Source of the DNA: Pseudonocardia sp. CNS-004
GTDB lineage: Bacteria > Actinomycetota > Actinomycetes > Mycobacteriales > Pseudonocardiaceae
Length of the DNA stretch: 64,000 nt
NCBI GenBank assembly: GCA_001942185.1
Contig: MKJV01000100.1
Location: 1 to 64,000, forward strand
Direction of reading: 5' to 3'
This document shows, piece by piece, positions 30,293 through 39,792 of this stretch. The notes under the pieces are model-generated. The model had not been told where the DNA came from, searched no databases, and saw nothing but the letters and a program-made list of their open reading frames with translations. The translations under genes and the position numbers were made by a program. Within the stretch, counting starts at the first letter, position 1; each line of letters begins with the position of its first letter.

Positions 30293-31327
30293 ATGAGAGG
30301 CCGAGTCAGGTCCGCGACCCTGGGCGCCGCACTGGCGCTCGCGCTCCCGCTCGCGGCGTGCGGCGGGGACACCGGCGGGGAGGGCGGGCGCACCGAGATC
30401 ACGGTGTCCTCCCTGCCGAGCGCGTTCCTCGCCCCGCTCTACATCGCCGAGAAGGACGGGATCTTCGAGCGTGCGGGTCTCGACGTCACGATCGTCGAGC
30501 TGCAGAGCGGCGCCGACGGCGTGCCGGCCGTCATCTCGGGCAGCTCGCAGTTCGCCGACCTCGGCTTCGACGACCTGGCCACGCTCGCCGCCGAGGGCGA
30601 GGACAGCATCACGATGGTGCACAACCTGGTGCGGCGGGTGACGTTCACGCTCGTCATGAACCCGGACGTGGCGCGCGAACGCGGGGTGAGCAGGGAGTCG
30701 CCGATCGAGGCGCGCTACGCGGCGCTCGCGGGGCTGCGGCTGGGCGTGACGTCCCCGGGCGCGGCGAGCGACAAGTACATGCGCTACTACCTGCGCGAGG
30801 CGGGTCTGGACCCGGAGCGCGACGCGGAGATCATCGCGATCGGGGACGGCGCCTCGCTGCTGGCGGCGCTGGAGACCGAGCAGATCGACGCCTACCAGCT
30901 CTCGCCGCCCACCCCGTACGTCGCGGAGGCAGGCGGGTTCGGCACCGTGCTGATCGACGGCCCGTCGGGGGACGTGCCGCAGTTCGCCGACTTCGCCTAC
31001 ACCGGGTTCGCCGCGAACCGGGAGTGGGCCGAGGCGAACCCGGAGGCCACGCGGGCGTTCAACCGGGCGCTGAACGAGGCGATGGGGCAGGTGCTCGCCG
31101 ACCCGCACGCGGCCGCGGAGAAGATCGTCGACCGGATGTCGGCCGGCGAGCTCCCCGTGCTGCAGCAGACCCTCGAGGCGCTCGCGCCCGCGCTCTCGGA
31201 GAACGGCTGCTTCGACGCGGCGGCGGTGCGGAGCACGCTCGCCGTCATGCAGCATGCGGGAATCACCGAGACCGCGGGCGACCCCGCCGAGGGCGCGCTG
31301 TGGACCAACGCGTACAACCAGTGCTGA
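30293..31327 (+). CDS. ABC transporter substrate-binding lipoprotein (NMT1/THI5-like)
   Basis: A 344-residue secreted lipoprotein. The signal peptide is at 1-22 with lipobox LAAC (Cys23), followed by a Gly-rich linker. The type 2 periplasmic-binding fold starts EITVSSLPSAFLAPLYIAEK, includes GLDVTIVELQSGAD, and has the hinge LRLGVTSPGAASDKYMRYYL. It captures the substrate for the two-permease importer. The family binds aromatic or heterocyclic sulfonates, pyrimidines and similar compounds, but specificity is not readable here. A weak GGAG precedes the ATG at 30293. Confidence 0.9.
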   Translation: MRGRVRSATLGAALALALPLAACGGDTGGEGGRTEITVSSLPSAFLAPLYIAEKDGIFERAGLDVTIVELQSGADGVPAVISGSSQFADLGFDDLATLAAEGEDSITMVHNLVRRVTFTLVMNPDVARERGVSRESPIEARYAALAGLRLGVTSPGAASDKYMRYYLREAGLDPERDAEIIAIGDGASLLAALETEQIDAYQLSPPTPYVAEAGGFGTVLIDGPSGDVPQFADFAYTGFAANREWAEANPEATRAFNRALNEAMGQVLADPHAAAEKIVDRMSAGELPVLQQTLEALAPALSENGCFDAAAVRSTLAVMQHAGITETAGDPAEGALWTNAYNQC

Positions 31328-31349
31328 CCAGCAGCGGAAGGACACCTGC

Positions 31350-32109
31350 GTGAAGATCGTTCGATACTCGGACCCCGACGGCGCCGCATGGGGCGTCCTC
31401 GACGACGGGGTGGTGCGCGCCGCCGAGGGCACGCCGTTCGTCGACCTGCGCCCGACCGGCACCGTGGTGGGCCCGCTCGGCGAGGTCCGGCTGCTGGCGC
31501 CCGTGGCTCCGCGCACCGTCCTCTGCGTCGGCCGCAACTACCGCTCCCATGCCGCGGAGTTCGGCAACCCGGTGCCCGAGGAGCCGCTGCTGTTCCTGAA
31601 GCCGGCGGCCGCGGTGGTCGGGCCCGGCGCCGACGTGGTGTACCCGGCGCTGTCGCAGCGCGTCGACCCGGAGGCCGAGCTCGTGCTCGTGATCGGCGCA
31701 CCGCACGGAACGTCGCCGCGGCCGACGCCTGGGACGTGATCGGCGGCTACACCTGCGGCAACGACGTCACCGCCCGCGACATCCAGAAGGCCGACGGCCA
31801 GTGGACCCGCGGAAAGGGATTCGACACGTTCTGCCCGATCGGCCGTGGGTCGACACCGAGTTCGACCCGACCGACGTCGGGGTCTCCTGCACGGTCGACG
31901 GCGAGCGCCGCCAGGACGGCCGCACCAAGGACCTGATCTTCCCGATCCCGTTCCTGATCGAGTACATCACCCGCTTCACCACACTCGAACCGGGCGACGT
32001 GATCCTGTCCGGCACACCGGAGGGCGTGCGGGCGGTGGAACCGGGCAACACGATGACCGTGGAGGTGGAGGGCCTGGGCGCCCTGAGCAATACGGTGGTG
32101 GCGGAATAG
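31350..32109 (+). CDS. Fumarylacetoacetate hydrolase-family enzyme, frame interrupted near 31700 and 31835
   Basis: FAH-fold enzyme of about 252 residues that hydrolyses or isomerises 2,4-dioxo acids. Family markers are [43 protein letters not shown] (metal ligands), then in the second frame [13 protein letters not shown] and [11 protein letters not shown], and in the third [33 protein letters not shown] and LSGTPEGV. Two one-base shifts separate the three parts. The GTG at 31350 lies 22 bp after the binding protein, so the enzyme probably degrades the imported compound. Confidence 0.85.
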
Positions 32110-32181
32110 CCTGACCGCGGGGCGGGGTTCCCGGTGCACGCCGGGGGATCGCAACGTGATCGAGTGGAGGAACGGATCGTC

Positions 32182-33194
32182 GTGTCGGGCCGGGAACTGA
32201 AGATCGGGTACAAGGCGTCGGCGGAGCAGTTCGCGCCGCGGGAGCTGGTGGAGTACGCGGTGCGGGCGGAGGAGGTGGGCCTCGACAGCGTCGTGACGTC
32301 GGACCACTTCCTGCCGTGGCGGCACGAGGGCGGCCACGCGCCCGCCTCGCTCGCGTGGTTCGCGGCGGTGGGGAGCGCACGTCCCGGGTGCTCATCGGCA
32401 CCTCGGTGCTCACGCCCACGTTCCGCTACAACCCGGCGGTGCTCGCCCAGACGTTTGCGACCCTCGGGTTGCTGTACCCGGGGCGCGTGATGCTCGGGGT
32501 GGGCACCGGCGAGGCGCTCAACGAGATCGCGGTGTCCGGGCGGGAGTGGCCGGAGTTCAAGGAGCGGTTCGCGCGGCTGCGCGAGTCGATCCGGCTGATG
32601 CGGGCGCTGTGGACCGAGGGCGAGGTCGACTTCGAGGGCGAGTACTACCGCACCGTGAACGCCACGATCTACGACCGGCCCGAGCAGCCGGTCCCGGTGT
32701 ACGTCGCGGCGGGCGGCCCGGTCGTCGCGAAGTACGCGGGGCGTTCTGGTGACGGGTTCATCTGCACCTCGGGCAAGGGGATGGAGCTCTACACCGACAA
32801 GCTCATCCCGGCCGTCGAGGAGGGCGCTGCCGCGGCCGGACGCGATGCGGCCGACGTCGACCGGATGATCGAGATCAAGCTGTCCTACGACCGCGACCCG
32901 GAGCAGGCGCTGGCCAACACCCGGTTCTGGGCACCGTTGTCGCTCTCGCCGGAGCAGAAGCACAGCGTCGACTCGTCCGTCGAGATGGAACGCCTCGCCG
33001 ACGAGCTGCCGATCGAGCAGGTGGCGAAGCGCTGGATCGTGGCGTCCGACCCGGACGAGGCCGTGGCGCAGATCAAGCCGTACGTGGACGCCGGGCTGAA
33101 CCACCTGGTGTTCCACGGCCCCGGCCACGACCAGGAGCGCTTCCTCGCGCAGTTCTCCGAGGACGTGCTCCCGCGCCTGCGCGCACTGGCCTGA
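32182..33194 (+). CDS. fgd: F420-dependent glucose-6-phosphate dehydrogenase, frame interrupted near 32372
   Basis: LLM-class TIM barrel of about 336 residues that oxidises glucose-6-phosphate to 6-phosphogluconolactone while reducing coenzyme F420. It matches Mycobacterium FGD closely: [35 protein letters not shown], then [70 protein letters not shown] and [19 protein letters not shown]. The first 65 residues are in a different frame (shift near 32372). GTG at 32182 follows GGAGG. The strong hairpin at 33204-33249 lies 10 bp beyond the stop. Confidence 0.9.
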
Positions 33195-33203
33195 GAGGCA
33201 CCA

Positions 33204-33249
33204 CCCGTGAGTGGAGACGAGTGCTGGAGCACTCGTCTCCACTCACGGG
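33204..33249. terminator. Perfect 21-bp hairpin, probable bidirectional terminator
   Basis: The 21-base arm at 33204-33224 pairs perfectly with 33229-33249 around the four-base loop TGGA. It lies exactly between the convergent fgd and SARP-like genes; TCTTT follows on the plus strand. Actinomycete terminators often lack long T-runs. Confidence 0.85.
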
Positions 33250-33254
33250 GTCTT

Positions 33255-34151
33255 TCAGTAGGGACGGGACGCGCCGCCACCCGAGACGAGACGGCGGGTG
33301 GCGCCGCCCGCTGCACCGCGGGCCGCGCGCAGCCCGGGCAGCTGCACCGCGGAACGCGGCATCGGGCGGCGGGCCCGCAGCACCGGCCACACCGGCGACG
33401 GCGGGAACAGCGCGTCGAGGCCGTTGGAGGTGGGTCCGCCCAGGCTGGAGCGCAGCAGCTCCTCGTAGGCGTCGTACTCGGCGACGGCCGCGGCGATGTT
33501 GCCCTGCGCGAGGTGGGCCTCGATGAGGGCACGGCGGGCGCTCTCGCGGCTCGGTGCGGCCTGCACGGCCATCTCCGCGAGCGCCACGGCGGCGCTGTGC
33601 CGGCCCGCGGCGGACAGCCGCAGGCTGCGCTCCTCGACGGCGTGCAACCGCAGCTGGCGGAACCGCTCACGCTCCACGACGATCCAGGCGGCGGTCCAGC
33701 CCGGGAGGATGTCGGCGGACAGCAGCCCGATGTCGGGGCTGTCGACGGCCGGGATCTCGGGGAGCGCCCGCACGAGGCCGAGCGCGTCGGCGAGGTCGAC
33801 CTGGACGTCGGCGGCCAGCGACAGGGGCCCGGCGATGTCGCCGTCGGTGAACAGCTCCGGGAGGCCCACCCCGGTGGCCGCCTCGGTGAGCAGGCGCTGC
33901 GCGGCGGCCGCCGGGACACCGGGCCACAGGTCGGCGGCGAGCGCGGCGTGCTCCTGGGGGCGCGGGTGCAGCGCGAGGTAGGCGACGAGCCTGCGGGAGT
34001 CGACCCCGAGCGGGACGGCGGTGCCGTGCGAGACGAGGGTGAACGAGCCCAGCACCGTGACGCGGTGGGCGGGCGCTCCGTCTGCAGCGACGTCGTTCAC
34101 CGGGGCTGTGCGCGCCGGAGTCGTACGAGATCGTCGCTGATCGTCAGACAT
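33255..34151 (-). CDS. SARP-like (BTAD domain) transcriptional activator
   Basis: About 298 residues. The N-terminal part (HRVTVLGSFTLVSHGTAVPL, then RRLVAYLALHPRPQEHAALA and LWPG) has the layout of the OmpR-like winged helix of SARP regulators. The rest is the bacterial transcriptional activator domain, with repeat-like helices such as ERERFRQLRLHAVEERSLRL and SRESARRALIEAHLAQGN, then AEYDAYEELLRSSLG. SARPs activate pathway genes, often for secondary metabolism, but no biosynthetic cluster is visible nearby. ATG at 34151 was chosen over upstream codons that read as random sequence. It ends against the 21-bp hairpin. Nearest neighbours upstream are two MEDS-type sensors on the same strand. 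Confidence 0.8.
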   Translation of the reverse strand: MSDDQRRSRTTPARTAPVNDVAADGAPAHRVTVLGSFTLVSHGTAVPLGVDSRRLVAYLALHPRPQEHAALAADLWPGVPAAAAQRLLTEAATGVGLPELFTDGDIAGPLSLAADVQVDLADALGLVRALPEIPAVDSPDIGLLSADILPGWTAAWIVVERERFRQLRLHAVEERSLRLSAAGRHSAAVALAEMAVQAAPSRESARRALIEAHLAQGNIAAAVAEYDAYEELLRSSLGGPTSNGLDALFPPSPVWPVLRARRPMPRSAVQLPGLRAARGAAGGATRRLVSGGGASRPY

Positions 34152-34331
34152 GATCGTCCCATGTGTGGAAGTGCCCGGTGTGATACTCGCGGGGCCCGTC
34201 GGCGACACCACGGCGCCCGACTCCGCGAAAGAGTGTTCTCCCGAGCGACCGCCTTGCCAAGGGGCATGTTCGTCACACTTCCGGCTGCTCTGCGGCCGTC
34301 CGGGTGACGTGCGAGTCGCTCCTCATGTTAC

Positions 34332-35303
34332 TCACGGGGTGGCGTGCACCCGAACGTGGGTCCCGTGGCCGTCGGCCCACACGTGGAGCGAGTCGCAGAG
34401 CTGGCGGGCGATCCAGACGCCGCGCCCGCGGGGCTCCGCGGGGTGGGGCGCCTGCAGCCCGGGCAGCGGGTCGCGCAGCGTGCCACCGTCGTCGATCTCG
34501 CACATCAACCCGTGCCGGCCCGTCCACAGCGACATGCGCGCCTCCGGGGTGCCGTGCTCCACGGCGTTGGTGGCGAGCTCGTTGACCGCCAGCACGATGT
34601 CCTCGACGCGCTCCCGCTCGTAGCCGTTGCCCGACAGCGCCCGCTCGACCGCGGTGCGCACGTCGTGCAGCTGCCACGCGCTGAACGTGAGCCGTTCGTC
34701 CGGCGGGCCGAGCACCGGCGGCCGGGCGGCGGGCCGGGCGGTGAGCACCGCGCGGGGGTCGTGGTGGGCGGGGTTGGGCCGCAGCTCACCGCCGTCGAGC
34801 AGGAGCGGGTGGTTGCGCCGGGCGCCCTCGAGGATCTCCAGGTGCAGCGGGAGCTCGGGGTAGAAGCAGGTGATGCGCACCGGCAGGTCGGCGAGCGCGA
34901 CGTTGAGCGCGGCGTCGAGCTCGGTCCAGAACCGCCCGTCCGAGCCGTCGAGCGCGGCGGCGTGCTCGCTGAGCACGGTGACCGGGCGGCCCTTCGCGAC
35001 GCCCATCGCGCGCAGGTCGAGGGCCCACCGGGCGGCGACGGTCTGTGCGGACGCGCCGGCGGGCCCGCTGTCGGCCGGCCGCAGGCGGACCACCCGGTCG
35101 GCGGACCCGACGGCGCCGCCGAGCCGGTCGTCGAGGGCCTGCTCGGTGGTGGGCGCCAGCGCGGTGGCCAGCGGCTCGTCGCGCTCGATGGCCTGCCGCG
35201 CGAGCGGGACGAGCTGGTCGACCAGGTGGGTGGGGGAGCCGTGGAAGCCCGCGGCGTGCTCCAGCCGGACCGCGTTGGCCGAACGGGTGGTCTCGATCCT
35301 CAT
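34332..35303 (-). CDS. MEDS-domain sensor with RsbW-like anti-sigma ATPase domain
   Basis: A 323-residue two-domain protein. Residues 10-180 form a MEDS (DcmR-like sensory) domain: AAGFHGSPTHLVDQLVPLAR, then GRPVTVLSEHAAALDGSDG and RITCFYPELPLHLEIL. The C-terminal 130 residues are an HATPase_c_2 domain like RsbW/SpoIIAB: ERVEDIVLAVNELATNAVEH (N-box), CEIDDGGTLRDPLPG (G1) and GRGVWIARQLCDSLHV (G2). It likely binds an anti-sigma antagonist or a sigma factor. The start ATG overlaps the stop of the MEDS/STAS gene (ATGA), so the two are produced together and probably interact. Confidence 0.85.
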   Translation of the reverse strand: MRIETTRSANAVRLEHAAGFHGSPTHLVDQLVPLARQAIERDEPLATALAPTTEQALDDRLGGAVGSADRVVRLRPADSGPAGASAQTVAARWALDLRAMGVAKGRPVTVLSEHAAALDGSDGRFWTELDAALNVALADLPVRITCFYPELPLHLEILEGARRNHPLLLDGGELRPNPAHHDPRAVLTARPAARPPVLGPPDERLTFSAWQLHDVRTAVERALSGNGYERERVEDIVLAVNELATNAVEHGTPEARMSLWTGRHGLMCEIDDGGTLRDPLPGLQAPHPAEPRGRGVWIARQLCDSLHVWADGHGTHVRVHATP

Positions 35304-36276
35304 ACCGATGCCTGCTCGCTGCGTCTCTCGTCGTCGGGGGACGGGTCGTCGGGGATCCGGCCGCCGGTCGGCCGGTCGGCCGGGGGCGGCTCGGGTGGTG
35401 GTGCGTCGCCGCGTGGTTGGACGACGAGCTGGGTGGCGAAGGGTGCACCGCAGCGGTCGAGGACGCGCTGCACCCGGGGTCGCACGCCGCCCAGGACCAG
35501 CCGGTGGGCGTTGGGGAACTCCTCGGCGGCGTGGACGAGGCCGACGGCGCCCGCGACGTCGAGGAAGCGCAGCGACGACAGGTCGAGGCGGATGTCGGTG
35601 GGGGCGTCGGGCAGGCGCAGCGCCCGGTCGAGGGCCGACTCGAGGAAGCTGCGGATGCGTGGCCGGTTGCTGTGGTCGACCTCGCCCGCGACGCGTGCGG
35701 CACCCGGGCCGATGGCGGTGAGCCGCAGCAGGCCGTCGTCGTAGATCGCGGGGGTGACCACCTCGGTGCGGTGTGCCGCCCGCATCCGGTCCACGACCTC
35801 CTCGGGGCAGTGGGCGCGGTCGTAGACGCACAGGACGTGGGCCGGTCGGTGGCGGACGACGTCGTCGAGGGCCTGGTCCAGGTCGGCCATGCCGTACACA
35901 CCGTCGGTGGCGGTGCCTCTTCCCTGTTTCACCAGGAAGGTGGGGTTGCCGGTGATGCGGACGGCCGGGTAGCCGGCCGCGAGCGCGGCGTCGACGGTGC
36001 TGCGCACCGCCTCGGCGACGTCCTGCGCGGAGGACCGCGGGTCGCCCGGGACGACGGCGAGGCGGCCCTCGCGCAGCGGTGCGGTGACGGCGACCCCGTC
36101 GTCGGTCATCCGTTCCAGCACCCGCTCGCTGGTGCCGTCGTCGAAGTAGAGACGTGCTCCCCGCGCCGGAGCCCGTGGGCGAGGAACTCGGCGACGATCT
36201 GCCACTGCTGCTCGTCGCTGACCGGCACCGCCATGGCATGGTCGATGGACCGGCAGTCCTCGACCGTTGTCGTCAT
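35300..36276 (-). CDS. MEDS-domain sensor with STAS anti-sigma-antagonist domain, frame interrupted near 36155
   Basis: About 325 residues. The MEDS domain starts MAVPVSDEQQWQIVAEFLAH and, after a one-base shift near 36155, continues with LYFDDGTSERVLERMTDD and ITGNPTFLVKQGRG. Residues 190-290 form a STAS domain (IRLDLSSLRFLDVAGAVGLV) containing the serine/threonine-less variant LDVAG where SpoIIAA has DxSG. The C-terminus is Pro/Asp-rich. A STAS protein and an RsbW-like ATPase sharing the same sensory domain and overlapping by ATGA make a plausible partner-switching pair. The ATG at 36276 opens the correct frame. Confidence 0.82.
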
Positions 36277-36464
36277 CACGCATCCCGGGACGTGTCGACC
36301 AGTGCAGCGGGCCGCAGGACAGCGCCACGTGAACGTGGCGCGAATCCGACACAGCGTTACGCCCGCCACACTCTACGTCGGCGGCCGTGGGCCGGACCGG
36401 CCGGTCCGGCCCACGGCGGCGAACCGCGTGATCGCCGCGGTGAGCGGGTGCTCCCCGGTCGGGA

Positions 36465-38040
36465 TCAGGGCGCCGGCTGCGGCACCATCGCCTCGACGAG
36501 GTGCGGGCCTGGCTCGGCCGCCGCGCGACGCAGGGCGGCGGCGAGCCCCTCCGCCGTGGTCACCCGCTCGCCGGGCACACCCATCCCGGCCGCGAGGGCC
36601 ACGAAGTCGAGGTCGGGCCGTCCGAGGTCGAGCAGCGCCCTGGCCCGCTCCCCGTCGCCGTCGAGGTACTCGGCCGCGCCCGTCTGCATCAGCTCCATGC
36701 GGAGGATGGCGTAGGCGCTGTTGTGGTAGACGATCGTGGTGATGTCCAGCCCTTCCCGGGCGTGCGTCCACAGCGCGGAGATCGTGTACATGGCGCTGCC
36801 GTCGGCCTGCAGGCACCACACCGGCCGGTCCGGGCAGGCCACGGCCGCACCGGTGGCCGCGGGCAGCCCGTAGCCGATCGCGCCGCCGGTGAGCGTGAGC
36901 CAGTCGTGGCGCGGGGCGCCGCGTGGCCGCGGGGAGGGCGAAGCCGGAGGTCACCGACTCGTCCACGACGATCGCGCCCTCGGGCAGCAGCGCGCCCACC
37001 ACCGCGGCGGCGCTCTCCACCGTGAGCGCTCCGGAGGGCAGCGCCGGGCGGGCGGAGGGCGCGGTCCGCGCCTCGGTGCCCGGCGCGACCAGGTCGGCGA
37101 GCTCCTCGAGCGCCGCGGTGGCGGCGCCGCCCGCCACGACACCCTCGCGCGGCGCGAGCGCGTGCACGGTGCAGCCCGGCGGCACGAGGTCGGACACCTT
37201 GCCGGGGTAGGCGAAGAACGACACCGGCGAGCGGGCCCCGGCGAGGACCAGGTGCCGCGCCCCGGCGAGCTGCCCGACGGCGGCGTCGACGGCGTAGGCC
37301 AGCCGGCCCGCCTGCGCGACGCCCGTGCCGCGCTCCAGCCGCGTCGGGAAGGTCTCCGCGAGCACGCGGGCCCCGGTGGCGGCGGCGATCCGGTCGGCGG
37401 CGGCCAGCCCGGCGGCCAGGGTGGCGTCGCCGCCGACGAGCAGGACGCAAGGTTCGCCCGATGACAGCACCGCGGCGACGTCGCGGACCGCGTCCGGGTC
37501 GACGGCGGCGGGTGCGACCCCGTCCGGCCCGGTGGCGACCTCCCCGCCGTCGTCCCAGCTGACGTCGGCGGGCAGCACCAGCGTGGCGACCTGCCCCGCG
37601 CGGGCCGCGGCCACCGCCGCGGCCGCATCGGCGCCGATCTCGGAGGTGTGGGTGCTCTCGCGCACCCACCCGGACACCGCGCCCGCGATCGCGGCGATGT
37701 CGGACTGCAGCGGGGCGTCGTACTTCGCGTGGGTGGTGGCGTGGTCGCCGACCACGTTGACCACCGGTGTGCCCGCCCGGCGCGCGTTGTGCAGGTTGGC
37801 CAGGCCGTTGCCGAGACCGGGCCCGAGGTGCAGCAGGGTGGCGGCAGGGCGCCCGGCCATCCGCGCGTACCCGTCGGCGGCACCGGTGGCGACCCCCTCG
37901 AACAGGGTGAGCACCGCCCGCATCTGCGGCACCCCGTCGAGCGCGGCCACGAAGTGCATCTCCGACGTTCCGGGGTTGGCGAAGCAGGTGTCCAGCCCGC
38001 TCGCCACGAACGACCGCAGCAGTGCGTGTGCGCCGATCAC
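36465..38040 (-). CDS. TPP-dependent enzyme, acetolactate synthase large subunit-like, frame interrupted near 36930
   Basis: About 525 residues in the acetolactate synthase / benzoylformate decarboxylase superfamily. The N-terminal PYR domain has FANPGTSEMHFVAAL and the cofactor-activating Glu in VLTLFEGVATGAADGYARM; the central domain has VLLVGGDATLAAG and PTRLERGTG; the C-terminal PP domain has CLQADGSAMYTISALW, with YHNSAYAILRMELM. The break lies near 36930, between DESVTSGFALPA and CPDRPVWCLQ. Members of this short group form or cleave 2-oxo acids, so acetolactate synthesis is not certain. The start overlaps the OsmC stop by four bases. Confidence 0.83.
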
Positions 38041-38554
38041 GCCTGCACGCCCGCCGACTCCACACTCACGGATGTCGTGGGCGAGGACTTGAGGGTCTGC
38101 AGCACCACGCAGTAGCGCTCGGTGAGCCGGATCAGGGTGGCCACCTCGTCCTCGCTCGCGGTGGTGTCGAGCGTGAAGCCCAGCCGGATCTCCCGGAACC
38201 CGACGGGCGCCTCCTTGTCGACGCCGAGGGTGCCGCGGAAGTCCAGGTCGCCCTCGCGCGCACGGTGCCGCTCGCCTGGATCCCCAGCGAGGTGGCCACC
38301 GCCCGCAGCGTGACCCCAGCGCAGGCGACGAGCGCCTCGAGCAGCATGTCGCCGGAGCACAGCTGGGTGCCGTCGCCCCCGGTGGCCGGGTGCAGGCCGG
38401 CCTCGGCGAGCGCGGTGGCCGTCCGCACGCGGCAGGCGACGCCGGTGCCGTCCAGCTCGCCGTCCGCGGTGAGGGTGACGACCGCGGCCGCCGGGTCCTC
38501 CCGGTAGCGCGCCTTCAGCGGGGTCTGCAGGTCCTTGAGGGTCGTGGCGTCCAT
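38037..38554 (-). CDS. OsmC-family peroxiredoxin-like protein, frame interrupted near 38265
   Basis: About 172 residues. OsmC/Ohr-fold thiol peroxidases use two cysteines; here they are in QLCSGDMLLEALVACAGVT. The second part (GTLGVDKEAPVGFREIRLGF, ERYCVVLQTLKSSPTTSVSV) is in another frame, the shift lying near 38265. It is translated just ahead of the TPP enzyme gene (ATGA overlap), so the two are one operon. It is divergent from the phosphatidyltransferase gene with about 65 bp between starts. Confidence 0.83.
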
Positions 38555-38619
38555 GGCTGCATCGTGCCGCGCGCCCGCGCGGGACGCGATGTCGTGGCCG
38601 GTGTCAGTAGGCTCACCCG

Positions 38620-39264
38620 GTGCCCGAACCGTCGCTCGCCGGCCTGTGGGCCGGGATCCGCCACGACCGGGTGCTCACGGTGCCGAACCTGCTCAGCATG
38701 CTGCGGCTGGCCGGGGTGCCGCTGTTCCTGTACCTGCTGCTGGTGCCCGGCGGCGCGGCGTGGGGCGCGGACGTGTGGGCCGTCGTCGTGCTCGCAGTGG
38801 GCGGGATCACGGACTGGCTCGACGGCAAGCTCGCGCGGCTGCTCGACCAGTACAGCGCGCTCGGCGCGCTGCTGGACCCCGCGGTGGACCGGCTCTACAT
38901 CCTCGCGGCGCTGCTCGCGTTGGGCCTGCGCGACGTCGTGCCGTGGTGGGCGGTGGGCGCGCTCGTCGCGCGTGACCTCGTGCTCGCCGCGACCCTCCCG
39001 GTGCTGCGCGCCCGCGGGTACGGGCCCTACCAGGTCACCTACCTGGGCAAGGGTGCCACGTTCCTGCTGCTCTACGCGTTCCCGCTGCTGCTCGCCGCGC
39101 AGTCGCAGGGCTGGTTCGCCGACCTCGCCCGCCCGTTCGCCTACGCCTTCGCGGTGTGGGGCACGGCGCTCTACCTCTACACGGGCGTGCTCTACCTGGC
39201 CCAGTTCGTCCGCGCGTTGCGCACACCGGCAGGCCTCGCAGGGGCCCGCACACCGGAGGACTAG
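38620..39264 (+). CDS. pgsA2: CDP-alcohol phosphatidyltransferase (PgsA-like)
   Basis: A 214-residue membrane enzyme transferring a phosphatidyl group from CDP-diacylglycerol to an alcohol. The CDP-OH-P catalytic pattern D-G-x2-A-R-x8-G-x3-D-x3-D is intact in DWLDGKLARL through GALLDPAVDRLY. About six helices. Its position directly before gcvH is that of Mycobacterium Rv1822 (pgsA2), so I use that name by synteny; the acceptor alcohol is not established. GTG at 38620. The nine-base gap to gcvH suggests co-transcription. Confidence 0.87.
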   Translation: MPEPSLAGLWAGIRHDRVLTVPNLLSMLRLAGVPLFLYLLLVPGGAAWGADVWAVVVLAVGGITDWLDGKLARLLDQYSALGALLDPAVDRLYILAALLALGLRDVVPWWAVGALVARDLVLAATLPVLRARGYGPYQVTYLGKGATFLLLYAFPLLLAAQSQGWFADLARPFAYAFAVWGTALYLYTGVLYLAQFVRALRTPAGLAGARTPED

Positions 39265-39273
39265 TCTTTCGCC

Positions 39274-39659
39274 GTGATCCCCGACGACCTCCGCTACACC
39301 GAAGCCCACGAGTGGGTGCGCGACCTCGGAGACGGGGTGGTCCGCATCGGCATCACCGACCACGCCCAGTCCCAGCTCGGCGACGTCGTGTTCGTGCAGC
39401 TGCCTGCCGTCGGCGACGAGGTCGCCGCCGGCACCACCGTCGGCGAGGTGGAGTCCACGAAGTCGGTCTCGGACATCTACTCGCCCGTCTCGGGCACGGT
39501 CGCCGCCGTCAACGAGGCGCTCGAGGCCAACCCCGAGCTGGTCAACTCCGGTCCGTACGAGGCGGGATGGATGTTCGACATCCGCCTCGCCGGCGACGCC
39601 GAGGGCCAACCGGGCGGCCTGCTCGACGCGGCCGCTACCGCGAGCTCACGGCGAGCTGA
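39274..39659 (+). CDS. gcvH: Glycine cleavage system H protein, frame interrupted near 39640
   Basis: Lipoyl carrier of about 128 residues that shuttles the aminomethyl group between the P and T proteins. [10 protein letters not shown], the lipoylation site [18 protein letters not shown] (the Lys of ESTKS) and [18 protein letters not shown] are intact. Only the last residues are affected: the expected end LLDAAAYRELTAS is split by a one-base shift near 39640. Without correction the frame runs straight into garA with no stop, giving an artificial GcvH-GarA fusion of 323 residues ending at 40245. GTG start at 39274. Confidence 0.92.
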
Positions 39660-39792
39660 CCGGGCCTCCCCCGGCCACCGCTGCACGGTAGGTTTGCGGA
39701 ACCCGCTGCCGGCGCGCACGTTCGGCCGGCAGCCGTCACACTTGACCCATCGCAGGGCTGCACACCGCCCACCACCAGGAGGAGACCCCGAG

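Noticed and set aside
29183-31537. A 784-codon open frame on the minus strand opposite the ABC permease and binding-protein genes
   Set aside because: Composition typical of antisense shadows (GERGEH, RRRG), no motif, and the plus-strand genes are complete with overlapping starts and stops.
33204-33249. The perfect 21-bp inverted repeat as a transposon end or attachment site
   Set aside because: It has a four-base loop, no partner copy in the window and sits exactly between two convergent genes, so a bidirectional terminator is the simpler reading.
36373-36464. Extension of the TPP enzyme to 36373 in its original frame
   Set aside because: The conserved C-terminal TPP domain lies in another frame that stops at 36465; the 36373 stop belongs to the wrong frame after the break near 36930.
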